Shown here one piece after another: positions 24,515 through 37,380 of a stretch of 40,000 nucleotides of DNA. The position numbers and the translations under genes are program-made. The notes beneath the pieces were generated by a model. That model was not told where the DNA came from, made no database searches, and saw nothing but the letters and a program-made list of their open reading frames with translations. Source of the stretch: Actinidia chinensis (taxonomy: Eukaryota > Streptophyta > Magnoliopsida > Ericales > Actinidiaceae); the NCBI GenBank assembly GCA_009663005.1, contig CM018913.1, positions 4,014,921 to 4,054,920 on the forward strand, written 5' to 3'. Positions within the stretch are counted from its first letter, which is position 1, and each line of letters opens with the position of its first letter.

Positions 24515-26188
24515 ATATGTTGGTTCACCTTTTCAATTCAAATGGACCTATCGAACCCCAATCATCCGCTTCCTCGCTATCGAACCGCATCGTAACGGGC
24601 GAACTTCAACGGGTTAAAATTAATCGTTTCATTGCCTCCATCCGTAAGTAACAGAAATAAATGCGCATAGAAAATTTTTTGGAAAGCATAAGTGTTAAAA
24701 ATCGACAAAAGGGTGCAAAAAGAGGACTTCCCGGTGGGTCACCCATCATGACATTGCACGCGTCCATGTACGTTTAACTTCGAAGTTCAAACGGGATCCA
24801 TACATTTATACCAATATGATCGCGAAGCTATGGTTGGTCACCTTTTCAATTCATATGGAACTATCGCCCACCAACATCGCTTCTCCTATGAACCGTAGCG
24901 TAACGGTGAAGTACAACGGGTTGAAACATTATAATTAATGGTCGGCATCTGCAGCAATTAAAAATAAAAATGCGCATAGATAATCTTAGAAAGTTTAAGT
25001 GTTAAAAAGCGATTAAAAAGTGGGCAAAAAGGGATTTCCCGTGGGTCACCCATCTGGACATTGCACCAGTCCATGAACGCTTAAATCGAAGTCAAACGGG
25101 ATCCTACAGTTGTACCAATATGATCGCGAAGATATGTTGGTTCACCTTTTCAATTTTTATGGACCTATCGACCCCCAATCTTCCGCTTTCTCCCTATCGA
25201 ACAGCAGCGTAATGGGTGAAGTACAACGGGTTAATATTAATTATTTCATTGCCTGCATCTGTAAGCAATAAAAATAAATGCGCATAGGGAATTTTTTAGA
25301 AAACATAAGTGTTAAAAATCGATAAAAAGTGTGCAAAAACAGGACTTCCCGGTGGGTCACCCATCCTGACATAGCACCCGTCCATGCATGCTTAACTTCT
25401 AAGTTCAAACGGGATCCATAAATTTGTACCATTATGATCGCGAAGGTATGTTGGTTCACCTTTTCAATTCAAATGGACTATCGACCCCCCCATCAGCCGG
25501 TTCTCCCTATCGAACCGAGGCGAACGGGTGAAGCTACAAACGGGATTATTAATAATTTCATTGCCTGCAGCGGTAAGCAATAAAAATAAATGCGCATAGG
25601 ATTTTTTAGGAAAGCCATAAGTGTTAAAAATCGCCAAAATGTGCAAAAACAGGACTTCCGATGGGTCACCATCCTGACATTGCACCGTCCATGCACGCTT
25701 AATTCGAAGTTCAAACGGGATCCATACATTTGTACCAATATGAACGCGAAGATATGTTGGTTCACCTTTTCAATTCTTGTGGACCTATCGATCCCCAATC
25801 ATCCGCTTTCTCCCTATGGAACCGAAGCGTAATGGGTGAACTTAAAGGGTTAAATAATCGTTCATTGCCTGCATCCGACAAGTAATAAAACTAAATGCGC
25901 ATAGAAAATTTTGTTAGAAAGGCATAAGTGTTAAAAAGACAAACGGGTGACAAAAACCAGGGACCATCCCGGTGTAGTGGGGCCACCCATCCTGACTTTG
26001 CACGCCATCACGCTAAACTTCGAAGTTCAAACGGGATCCAGAGATTGATACTATGATCGCGAAGTAGGTTGGTTCACCTTTTCAATTCATATGGACCTAC
26101 GACCCCCAATCATCCGACTTCTCGCTATCAAACAGATAGTAACGGGTGAACTTCAACGGGTTAAAAAAATCGTTTCATTGCCTGCATC

Positions 26189-26275
26189 GGGTCACCCATC
26201 CTGAATTGCAACCGTCCATGCACGCCTAATCGAAGTTCAAACGGATCCACATAGTATACCATTATGATCGCGAAG
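26189..26275 (-). repeat. Short monomer 6 (tandem with 7)
   Basis: Junction CCTGCATCGGGTCACCCATC. It is followed immediately by another short monomer with a 222-bp spacing. Confidence 0.88.
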
Positions 26276-26404
26276 GTATGTTGGTTCACCTTTTTCAATT
26301 CATATGGAACCTATCGGACCCCACTCATCGCTTCCTCGCTATCAAACCGCATCGTAACGGGTGAACTTCAACGGGTTAAAACAAATCGTTTCATTGCCTG
26401 CATC

Positions 26405-26497
26405 GGGTCACCCATCCTGACATTGCACACGTCCATGCACGCTTAACTTGAAGTTTCAAACGGGACTCCATACATTTGTACCAATATGATCGCGAAA
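26405..26497 (-). repeat. Short monomer 7 (tandem with 6)
   Basis: Junction CCTGCATCGGGTCACCCATC, identical to the previous short monomer. This is the only place in the window where two short forms are adjacent. Confidence 0.88.
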
Positions 26498-26587
26498 TAT
26501 GTTGGTTACTTTCAATTCAAAATGGACCTATCGAACCCCAATCATCCGCTTCTCGCTAAATCGAAAAGATCGTAACGGGCGAACTTC

Positions 26588-26605
26588 TTTTTTTTTTTTT
26601 TTGTT

Positions 26606-26637
<32 letters not shown>

Positions 26638-26655
26638 TTTTTTCTTTGTTTTTTT

Positions 26656-26695
<40 letters not shown>

Positions 26696-26756
26696 TTTCT
26701 TTTTTTTTTTTTTTTTTTTTTTTTTTGGTTTTTTTGTTTTTTTTTTTTTATTTTTG

Positions 26757-26785
<29 letters not shown>
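26588..26785. repeat. ~198-bp poly-T tract replacing three bases of a spacer
   Basis: The surrounding spacer reads CGGGCGAACTTC before it and AAAGGGTTAAAAC after it, as in normal GAACTTCAACGGGTTAAAAC. The tract is T with a few single G, C or A. No target-site duplication is visible. It could be an artefact or a poly(A)-type insertion on the minus strand; I favour an artefact. Open frames made of Phe across it are meaningless. Confidence 0.85.
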
Positions 26786-26789
<4 letters not shown>

Positions 26790-29317
26790 GGTTAAAACTA
26801 ACGTTTCATGCCTGCATCCTTAGTAATAAAAATAAAGCGCATCGGGAAATTTTTTAGAAAGTATAAGTGTTAAACAATCGCCAAAAAGGTGCAAAAACAG
26901 GACTTCCGAGGGTCAACCCATCCTGACATTGCACCCGGTCCATGCACGTTAACTTCGAAGTTCAAAACGGGGATCCATACATTTGTACCCATATGATCGC
27001 GAAGCTATGTTGGTTCACTTTAAATTCATAGGACCTATCGACCCCAATCATCCGCTTTCTCCCTATCGAACCGCAGCGAAGGGTGAAGTAAAAGGGTTAA
27101 TATTATATTTTCATTGACTCCATCTGTAAGCAATAAAACTAATGCGCATAGAAAATTTTTTAGAAAGCATAACGTGTTTAAAAATCGACAAAAAAAGGTG
27201 CCAAAAAGGGGATTTTCGGGGGTCACCCATCCTTGACATTGACCACCAGTCCTGCCGCTAACTTCAAGTTAAACGGGATCCAGACATTGTACCAATTGAT
27301 CGCGAAGGCTTGTTGGTTCACCATTCAATTCAATATGGGCACCTAGCGGACACCCAATCATCCGTTTTCTCCCTTTCGAACCGTAGCGTAAGGGTGAATT
27401 TCAACTGGTTAAAACTAATCGGTTCATTGCCTCCATCCGTAAGTAATAAAAATAAATGCGCATAGAAAATTTTTTGGAAAGCATAAGTGTTAAAAATCGA
27501 CAAAAGGGAGCAAAAAGAGGACTTCCCGGTGGAGTCACCATCATGCATTGCCATCCGTCCATGTAGTGTAACTTCGAAGTTCAAAAGGGATCCATACATT
27601 TGTACCAATATGATCGACGCGCTATGTGGTTCACCTTTCCCATTCAATATGGACCTATCGACCCCCAATCATCCGCTTTCCCTATTGAACCGTAGCGTAA
27701 CGGGTGAAGTTACAAGGTTTAACCTTAATAATTTCATGGTCTGCTTGTAGGAATAAAATAAATGCGCATAGGTAATTTTTTAGAAAGTATAAGTGTTAAA
27801 ATCGACAAAAATGTGCAAAAACAAGGACTTCCAGAGGGGGCACCATCCGACACTGCACCGTCCATGCACGATTAATTCGAAGTTCAGACGCGATCCATAC
27901 ATGTGTACCAATATGATCGAGGGAAGATATGGTTGGTTCACCTTTTCAATTCTTATGGACCTATCGCCCCCCAATCATTCGCTTCTCCCGATCGAAAGCA
28001 GCGTAATGGGTGAAGACAACGGGTTCATATTATAATCATTGCCTACATTGTAATCAATAAAAATAAATGCGCATAGGGAATTGTTAGAAAGCATAAGTGG
28101 TTAAAAATCGACAAAAAGGTGCACAAACAGGGATTCCCGATGGGTCATCCCATCCTGGACATTGCACCCGGCATGCATGCTTAACTTCTAAGTCAAACGG
28201 GATCCATAACATTGTACATTATGATGCGAGGTATGTTGGTTCACCTTTTTCAATTCACAGGACATATCGACCCCCAACTCATCCGTTTTCTCCCTATTGA
28301 ACCGCAGCGTACCGGGTGAAGTTTACAACGGGTTAATAATTAATCATTTCATTTCTGCATCTGTAACAAAAAGAATAATGCGCATAGGGACTTTGTTAGA
28401 AAGCATTACAGTGTTAAAAATCGACCAAAAAGGGCAAAAAAAGGACTCCCGATGGGTACCCATCCTGACATTGCAACGTCCCTGCACGCTTAATTCGAAG
28501 TTCAAACGGGATCCATTACATTTGTACCATAGGAACGCGGAGATTGTTGGGGCACCTTTTCAATTTTTTTATGGGACCTATCGATCCCCAATCATCCGCT
28601 TTCTCCCTATCGAAACTGCAGCGTAATGGGTGAAGTACAACGGAGGAATTTAATAATTTCATGCATTCATCTGTAAGCAATAAAAATAAATGCGCATAGG
28701 AAATTTTTTGAAAAACATAGTGTTAAAATCGAGGGAAAAAGTGTGCAAAAAGGGGATATTCCCGGTGGGTCACCAGCCTGGACATGGCACCCGTCATGAA
28801 CGCTTAACTTCGAAGTTCAAACGGGATCAATCCATATATACCATTATGATCGCGAAGTATGTTGGGTCAACCTTTCAAATTCATATTGGAAACTATCGAC
28901 CACCAATCATCCGCGTTCTCCCTATGGAACCGAAGCGTATAGGGTGAACTTAAACGGGTTAAAACTTAATTCGTTTATTGTTGCATCCGCAAGTAAACAA
29001 GAAATACCGCATAGAAAAAATTGTGCGAAAGATAAGTGTTAAAAATCGACAAAAAAGGGTGCTAAAAACGGACATCCGGTGGGTCACCATTCTGCCACTT
29101 GTTGCTACCCGTCATGCACGCTTCAACTCGAGTGTTCATTAATTCGCGATTGATTCCATACAGTGGTACCATTATGCTCGCGAAGGTATGTTGGTTCACC
29201 TTTTCAATTCATATGGACTCCTCTCGACCCCAATCATCCGCCTTCCTGCTTCGAACCGCATCGTAACGGTGGAACTTCAAAAAAGGGTTTAAAAACAAAT
29301 TCGTTTCATTGCCTGCT

Positions 29318-29410
29318 CGGGTAACCCATACTGAATTGCACCCGTCCATGCACGCTTAACTTCGACGTTCAAACGGGATCCATACATTTGTACACAATAT
29401 GATCGCGAAG
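29318..29410 (-). repeat. Short monomer 8
   Basis: Junction GCCTGCTCGGGTAACCCATAC, the G-type junction with read errors. The monomer before it carries the GACAAAA...GGACATCC variant, as before short monomer 5. Confidence 0.82.
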
Positions 29411-29898
29411 ATATGTTGGTTACCTTTTCAATTCAAAATGGACCATCGCCCCCTTCATACGCTTTCTCGCTATCGAACCGCGCGTAACGGGTGGAATTTC
29501 AAGGGTTAAAAACTAATAGTTTCATGCCTGCACCCAAAGTAATAAAACTAAATGCGCATAGGATTTTTTTTGAAAGTATATAAGTGTAAAATCGACAAAA
29601 AGTGCAAAACAGGACTTCCGATGGAGTGACCCATCTGACATTGCACCCGTCACGCACGCTTAACTTCGAAGTTCAAAACGGAATCCATACCTTTGACCAT
29701 ATGATCGCGAAGATATGGGATCACATTTCAATTCATAGGAACTATTCGACCCCAATCATCCGTTTTCTCCTAGCGAACCGCCGCGTCACGGGATGAAGTA
29801 CAACGGGTAATATTAATAATTCAGGCCTGCATTTTAATAATAAAAATAAATGGAATAGTGAATTTTGTAGAAAGATAAGTTTTAAAATCGACCAAAAG

Positions 29899-29930
29899 GT
29901 GCAAAAACAGACTTCCGATGGTTCACCATT
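29899..29930 (-). pseudogene. Remnant 5S copy 89 with the core deleted
   Basis: GTGCAAAAACAGACTTCCGATGG runs straight into TTCACCATTTC, the spacer text that normally follows the other end of the 5S-like segment. About 100 bp, including the A-box-like and GGATCC parts, are gone. The lost piece is bounded by GGGTCACC and GGTTCACC, which differ by one base, so the deletion looks homology-mediated. Confidence 0.85.
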
Positions 29931-31048
29931 TCATTTATAGGGACCAATCGGACCCCAATCATCAGCTTCTCGCAATCGAACCGAACGATGTAATGGGTGA
30001 ACTTCAAAGGGTTAAAAACTAATCGTTCATTGCCTGCCACCCAAATAATAAAACTAAAATGCGAATAGGAATTTTTTTGAAATTCTATCAGTGTTAAAAT
30101 CGACAAAAACGGTGACAAAACAGGATCCCTATGGGTGGAAACCCATCCTGACATTGCACCCGTCCACGCACGCTTAACTTCGAAGTTCAAACGGGATCCA
30201 TACATTTGTACCAATATGATCGCGAAGATATGTTGGATCACCTTTTCAATTCATATGGACCTATCGACCCCCAATCATCCGTTTTCTCCCTATCGAACCG
30301 CAGCGTAATGGGTGAAGTACAACGTGTTAATATTAATAATTTCATTGCCTGCATCTATAAGCAATAAAAATAAATGCGCATAGGGAATTTTTTAGAAAAC
30401 ATAAGTGTTAAAAATCGACAAAAAGGATGCTAAAGGGGATTTCTGGTGGTTCAACCCATCCTGACATTGCATCCATCCATGAACGCTTAACTTCGAGTTC
30501 AAACGGGATCATAACATTTGTACCATTATGATTGCGAAGGTATGTTGGTTCACCTTTTCAATTTATATGGACCAATCGACCCCCCATCATCCGCTTTCTC
30601 GCAATCGAACCGCAGCGTAATGGGTGAACTTCAACGGGTTAAAACTAATCGTTTCATTGCCTGCATCCATAAGTAATAAAAATAAATGCGCATAGGGATT
30701 TTTTTTGAAAGTATAAGTGTTAAAAATCGACAAAAGGATGCAAAAACAGGACATCCCGGTGGGTCACCCATCCTGACATTGCACCCGTCCATGCACGCTT
30801 AACTTCGAAGTTCAAACGGGATCCATACATTTGTACCAATATGATCGCGAAGATATGTTGGTTCACCTTTTCAATTCTTATGGACCAATCGACCCCCAAT
30901 CATCCGCTTTCTCGCAATCGAACCGCAGCGTAACGGGTGAAGTACAACGGGTTAAAACTAATCATTTCATTGCCTGCATCCATAGGTAACAAACATAAAT
31001 GCGCATAGGGATTTTTTTTGAAAGTATAAGTGTAAAAACGACAAAAAA

Positions 31049-31130
31049 GGCAAAACTGGACTTGCCGATGGGTCACCCATCCTGACATTGCACAGTCATG
31101 CACGCTTAACTTCAATGTTCAACGGGATCC
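31049..31130 (-). pseudogene. Truncated 5S copy 93 fused at GGATCC
   Basis: The segment runs from its 3' (RNA sense) end to GGGATCC and then switches directly to CAAAATCGACAAAAGGGAG, the sequence that normally precedes the next 5S-like segment. The whole spacer and the 5' part of the RNA sense are missing. Copy 99 has the same fusion. Confidence 0.9.
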
Positions 31131-32763
31131 CAAAATCGACAAAAGGGAGCAAAAAGAGGACTTCCAGGTGGTCACCATCATGACATGGATCCGTCCATGT
31201 ACGTTTAACTTCGAAGTTCAAACGGGATCCATACATTTGTACCAATATGATCGCGAAGATATGTTGGTTCACCTTTTCAATTCATATGGACCTATCGACC
31301 CCCAATCATCCGCTTTCTCCCTATTGAACCGTAGCGTAACGGGTGAAGTACAACGGGTTAACATTAATAATTTCATGGTCTGCATCTGTAAGGAATAAAA
31401 ATAAATGCGCATAGGTAATTTTTTAGAAAGTATAAGTGTTAAAAATCGACAAAAAGGGTGCAAAAAGGGGATTTCCCGGTGGGTCACCCATCCTGACATT
31501 GCACCCGTCCATGCACGCTAAATTCGAAGTCCAAAGGGAGCATAATTTTACCAATATGATCGCGAAGTTATGTTTGTTCACCTTTTCAATTTTATAATGG
31601 ACCTATCGACCCTATCAATCCGCTTTCTCCCTAGGGAACCGTAGCGTAACTGGTGCACTTTTCAAAACAACACAAAAACGGTAAAACTAATCTTTCATTG
31701 CCTGCATCCTTAAGCATAAAAATAAATGCCGCATCGGAACTTTTGTAGAAAGCATAAGGGTTAAAAATCTGACAAAAAGATGCAAAAATGGGATTCCTCC
31801 TGTGGGTCAACCCATCCTGACATTGCCCCTTCCCTGCACGCTTAATTCGAAGTTCCCACGGGAATCCATACATTTGTACCATTTGATCGCGAAGGTATGT
31901 TTGTTGCACATTTTCATTTATATGGACGCAATCGACCCACATCATCCGCTTCCTCGTTCCCCCTCTCTCAATCGAAAACCCATGTAACGGGTGAAATACA
32001 ACGGGTTAAAACTAATCGTTTCATTTGGCTTCATCCATAAGTAACAAAAATAAATGCGCATAGGGATTTTTGTTTAAGTATAAAGTGTTAAAATCGACAA
32101 AAATGTGCAAAAACAGGACTTCCCGATGGGTCACCCATCATGATTTGCACCCGTCCATGCACCCTTAACTTCGAGTTTAAACGGGATCCATACATTTGTA
32201 CCAATAATATGATCGAAAGGTTTTTGTTGGTTCACCATTTCCAATTCATATGGACCTATCGACACCGACTCTCAATCATCACAGTTTTCCTTCCTCTCCC
32301 TTTTCGAACCGGCAGCGTAACAGGTGGCACTTACATGTTAAAACTAATGTTTCATCCTGCATCTGTAACAATAAAATAATGCGCATAGGAAATTTTTTAG
32401 AAAGCATAAGTGTAAAAATCGATAAAAAGGATGCAAAAAGGGGATTTCCTAGTGGGTCAAATCAACCCATCCTGAATTGCAACCCCTCCATGCACGCTTA
32501 ACCCTTCGAAGTTCAAACGGGATCCATCATTTGTACAATTATGATCGCGAAGGTATGTTGGTTCCCTTTTCAATTTATATGACCGTATCGAACCCCCAAT
32601 CATCTCATTTCCGCTTTCTCGCAATCGCACCGCAGCATCATGGGTGACTTCAACGGGTTAAAACTAACTTGTTTCAAATCAATTGCCTGCATCCATAGGT
32701 AACAAACATAAAAATGCGCATAGGGATTTTTTTTGAAAGATAATGTTAAAAATCGACAAAAAG

Positions 32764-32845
32764 GTTGCAAAATGGACTTGCCGATGGGTCACCATCTGAC
32801 ATTGCACCCGTCCATGCACGCTTAACTTAAGTTCAAACGGGATCC
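32764..32845 (-). pseudogene. Truncated 5S copy 99 fused at GGATCC
   Basis: It carries the same fusion as copy 93, here reading GGGATCCAAAAATCGACAAAAGG. Both lie downstream of a spacer with CATAGGTAACAAACATAAA and a TGGACTTGCCGATGGG variant, so they are copies of one event. Confidence 0.9.
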
Positions 32846-35800
32846 AAAAATCGACAAAAGGGAGACAAAAGATGACTTCCCGGTGGGTCAACCATCATGA
32901 CATGCATCCGTCCATGTAAGTTTAACTTCGAAGTTCAAAAGGGAGATCAATACAATTTGTACCAAGATGATCGCGAAGATATGTTGGTTCACCTTTTCAA
33001 TTATATGGACTATCGACCCCCAATCATCCGCTTTCTCCCTATTGAACCGTAGCGTAACGGGTGAAGTACAACGGGTTAACATTAATAATTTCATGGTCTG
33101 CATCTGTAAGGAATAAAAATAAATGCGCATAGGTAATTTTTTAGAAAGTATAAGTGTTAAAAATCGACAAAAATGTGCAAAAACAGGACTTCCAGAGGGG
33201 TCACCCATCCTGACATTGCACCCGTCCATGCACGCTTAACTTCGAAGTTCAAACGGGATCCATACATTTGTACCAATATGATCGCGAAGATATGTTGGTT
33301 CACCTTTTCAATTTATATGGACCTATCGACCCCCAATCATCCGCTTTCTCCCTATGGAACCGTAGCGTAACGGGTGAACTTCAACGGGTTAAAACTAATC
33401 GTTTCATTGCCTGCATCCGTAAGTAATAAAAATAAATGCGCATAGGAAATTTTTTAGAAAGCATAAGTGTTAAAAATCGACAAAAAGGTGCAAAAACAGG
33501 ACTTCCCGATGGGTCACCCATCATGATATTGCACCCGTCCATGCACGCTTAACTTCGAGTTTAAACGGGATCCATACATTTGTACCAATATGATCGCAAA
33601 GGTTTGTTGGTTCACCATTTCAATTCATATGGACCTATCGACACCCAATCAACCGTTTTCTCCCTTTCGAACCGCAGCGTAACAGGTGAACTATAACATG
33701 TTAAAACTAATCGTTTCATTCCTTGCATCTGTAAACAATAAAAATAAATGCGCATAGGAAATTTTTTAGAAAGCATAAGTGTTAAAAATCGATAAAAAGG
33801 ATGCCAAAAGGGGATTTCCTTAGTGGGTCACCCATCATTGACATTGCACCAGTCAATGCACGCTTAACCCCTTCAAGTTCAAATCGGGATCCATACATTT
33901 GTACCATTTGATCGCGAAGGTATGTTGGTTCACCTTTTTCAATTTATATGGACCTATCGACCCCAATCTCGCTTTCTCGCAATCGACCGCAGCATAATGG
34001 GGGAACTTCAACGGGTTAAAACTAATTGTGTCCTGCCCTGCATCCATAAGATAAATTAAAAATTACAGCGCTTAGGGAGTATAGTTTTTTTTTTTGAAAG
34101 GAAATGTTAAAAATCGACAAAAAGGTGCAAAAACAGAACTCCGGATGGGTCAACATCTGACATTGCACCTGTCCATGAACGCTTAACTTCGAAGTTCAAA
34201 CGGGATCCATACATTTGTACCAATATGATCTCGAAGATATGTTGGTTCACCTTTTCAATTCTTATGGACCTATCGACCCCCAATCATCCGGTTTCTCCAT
34301 AACGAACCGCAGCATAATCGGTGAAGTACAACGGGTTAATTTTAATAATTTCATTGCCTGCATCTGTAAGCAATAAAAATAAATGCGCATAGAGAATTTT
34401 TTAGAAAACATAAGTGTTAAAAATCGATAAAAAGTGTGCAAAAAGGGGATTTTCCGGTGGGTCACCCATCCTGACATTGCACGCGTCCATGAACTCTTAA
34501 CTTCGAAGTTCAAACGGGATCCATACATTTATACCATTATGATCGCGAAGATATGTTGGTTCACCTTTTCAATTCATATGGACCTATCGACCCCCAATCA
34601 TCCGCTTTCTCCCTATGGAACCGTATCGTAACAGGGTAAAGTAAAATGATGTTAAAATTAATCGTTTCAGTGGCCGGCATCGTAATTTTTAAAAATAAAT
34701 GCGAAGGAAATTTTTTAGGAAAGCCATAAGTGTTAAAAATCGACAAAGGGTGACAAAAGGGAATTTCCTGGTGAGGCAACCCATCCTGACATTGCACCCG
34801 TCAATGCACGTTACTTCGAAGTTCAAACGGATCCATACAATGTACCATTATGATTCGCGAAGGTATGTTGGTTCTCCTTTTCAATTCATATGGACCTATC
34901 GACCCCCAACATCGCTTCCTCGACTATCGAACCGCAGCGTAACGGTGAATTTAAACGGGTTAAAAACTAACGTTTTATTGCCTGCATCCAAAGTAATAAA
35001 AATAAATACGGCTATAGGAAATTTTTAGGAAGCATATGAGTGTAAAAAAATGACAAAAAGGGTTGCAAAAGGGGATTCCGGTGGGTCAACCCATCCTGAC
35101 ATTGGCCACCCGTCCATTTGCAAGCTTAAACTTCAAGTTCAAACGGGATCATACTTTGTAACATCATGTCGCAAAGGTATGTTAGTTACAACTTGTCAAT
35201 TTCATATGGACCTATCGACCCACAATCATCCGCTTTCTCGCCAAAAATTTTCGAAACCGCCGCGTTAACGGGTGAAGTACAACGGGTTAACTCACTAATA
35301 GTTCATTGCCTGCATCCATAAGTGACAAAAATACTGCGGCTCAATAGGATTTTTTTTTGAAGTATAGTGTTAAAATACAAAAAAGGTGCAAAAAACGACT
35401 TCCCGAGGGGTCACCCATCATGATATTGCCCCCGTCCATGCTACGCTTCAACTTCTGAGCAGTTTAAAACGGATTCCATACTTTGTACCATATGATCGCA
35501 AAGGTTTGTTGGTTTCACCATTTCACTTCATATGGACCTATCGGACACCCAATAACGTTTTCTCCCTTTAGAAACCGCAGGTTAAACAGGTTGAAAACTA
35601 TAACATGTTGTTAAAAACTAATAGGTTCATTCCTTGCATATGTAAGCAATAAAAATAAATGCGCATAGGAAATTTTTTAGAAAACATAAGTGTTAAAAAT
35701 CGATAAAAAGTGTGCAAAAACAGGACATCCCGGTGGGTCACCCATCCTGACATTGCACCCGTCCATGCACGCTTAACTTCGAAGTTCAAACGGGATCCAT

Positions 35801-37330
35801 ACATTTGTAGCATTATGATCGCGAAGGTATGTTGGTTCACCTTTTCAATTCATATGGACCTATCGACCCCCAATCATCCGCTTTCTCGCTATCGAACCGC
35901 AGCGTAACGGGTGAATTTCAACGGGTTAAAACTAATCGTTTCATTGCCTGCACCCATAAGTAATAAAAATAAATGCGCATAGGGATTTTTTTTGAAAGTA
36001 TATAAGTGTTAAAAATCGACAAAAATGTGCAAAACAGGACTTCCCGATGGGTGACCCATCCTGACATTGCACCCGTCCACGCAGCTTAACTTCGAAGTCA
36101 CACGGGGATCCATACATTGTACACAATATGATCGCGAAGATATGTTGGTCACCTTTTCAATTCATATGGACCTATCGACCCCCAATCATCCGTTTGGTCT
36201 CCCTATCGAACCGCAGCGTTTAATGGGTGAAGTACAAGTGTTACTAGTAATAATTTAAATTGAAAGCATCTGTAAGCAATAAAAATAAATGCGCATAGGG
36301 AATTTTTTAGAAAACATAAGTGTTAAAAATCGACAAAAAGGATGCAAAAAGGGGATTTCTTAGTGGGTCACCCATCCTAACATTGCACCCATCCATGCAC
36401 GCTTAACTTCGAAGTTCAAACGGGATCCATACATTTGTACCATTATGATCGCGAAGGTATGTTGGTTCACCTTTTCAATTTAAATGGACCTATCGACCCC
36501 CAATCATCCGCTTTCTCGCAATCGAACCGCAGCGTAATGGGTGAACTTCAACGGGTTAAAACTAATCATTTCATTGCCTGCATCCATAAGTAATAAAAAT
36601 AAATGCGCTAGGGATTTTTTTTTGAAAGTAAGTGTTAAAAATCGACAAAAAAAGGTGCAAAAAACACATGCTTCCCGATGGGTCACCCATCCTGAACATT
36701 GCACCGCCATGCAACGCTTAACTTCAAATTTTAACGTGATCCCATACATTTGTACCATATGATCGCGAACAGCTTTGTTGGTTTTTTTTCAGCCATTTCC
36801 CATTCATATGGACCGATCTGACAACCCAATCATATACCGTTTTTCCCTTTCCTCCCTTTCGAACCGCAGCGTAACGGGTGAACTTTAACAGGTTAAAACT
36901 AATCGTTTCATGCTTGCATTTGTAAGCAAGCAATAAAAAGAACTGCGCATAGGAATTTTTTAGAAAGTCTAAGTGTTAAAAATCGACAAAAAGTTACAAA
37001 AGGGATTTCTTTCCGGTGGGTCACCCATCCTGCATTTGCACAACCCGTCATGCCGCTTAACTTCGAAGTGTTCAAACGGGATCCATAATTTGTACCATAT
37101 GATCGCGAGGTAGTTTTGGTTCACCTTTCCAATTTAATGGACCTATCGACCCCCAACATCCGCTTTCTCGTAATCGAACCGCAGCGTAATGGGTGAACTT
37201 CAGACGGGTTAAAAAAAAACTAATCATTTCCATTGATTGCCTGCATCCATAAGTATAAAAAGTAAATGTGCATAAGCGATTCTTTTTTTAAAGTACAAGT
37301 GAATAAAAATCGACAAAGGTGAAAAAACAC

Positions 37331-37380
37331 GGAGTTCAGCTGTGGACGCTGACGGGAATAAGACAGCATAAAGTTGAGAT
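37331..37380. other. ~50-bp non-satellite insertion inside a 5S-like segment
   Basis: Between GTGAAAAAACAC and GACTTCCCGATGGG, which are normally almost adjacent, lie about 50 bp with no match to any part of the monomer (it contains TTCAGCTGTGGACGCTGACG). No duplicated bases flank it. I do not recognise it. It is not the usual hairpin adapter of PacBio libraries as I remember it. Confidence 0.75.

Larger units (their letters stand above)
21208..30853 (-). repeat. Array segment 3: monomers 61-92, with short and deleted monomers
   Basis: The 5S-like segments lie at 21407-21520, 21715-21829, 22029-22143, 22342-22455, 22645-22755, 22949-23060, 23250-23360, 23563-23675, 23880-23997, 24195-24305, 24426-24514 (short), 24713-24827, 25021-25131, 25331-25445, 25641-25751, 25946-26064, 26189-26275 (short), 26405-26497 (short), 26889-27004, 27198-27307, 27508-27623, 27812-27926, 28119-28230, 28432-28542, 28743-28857, 29059-29185, 29318-29410 (short), 29602-29712, 29899-29930 (core deleted), 30111-30227, 30426-30540 and 30738-30852. 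A ~200-bp poly-T tract sits in the spacer at 26,588. Read quality varies strongly; 27.0-30.1 kb is particularly deletion-rich. Confidence 0.9.

Noticed and set aside
26499..26857. Phe-rich open frames resembling a hydrophobic membrane segment
   Set aside because: They are translation of the poly-T tract.
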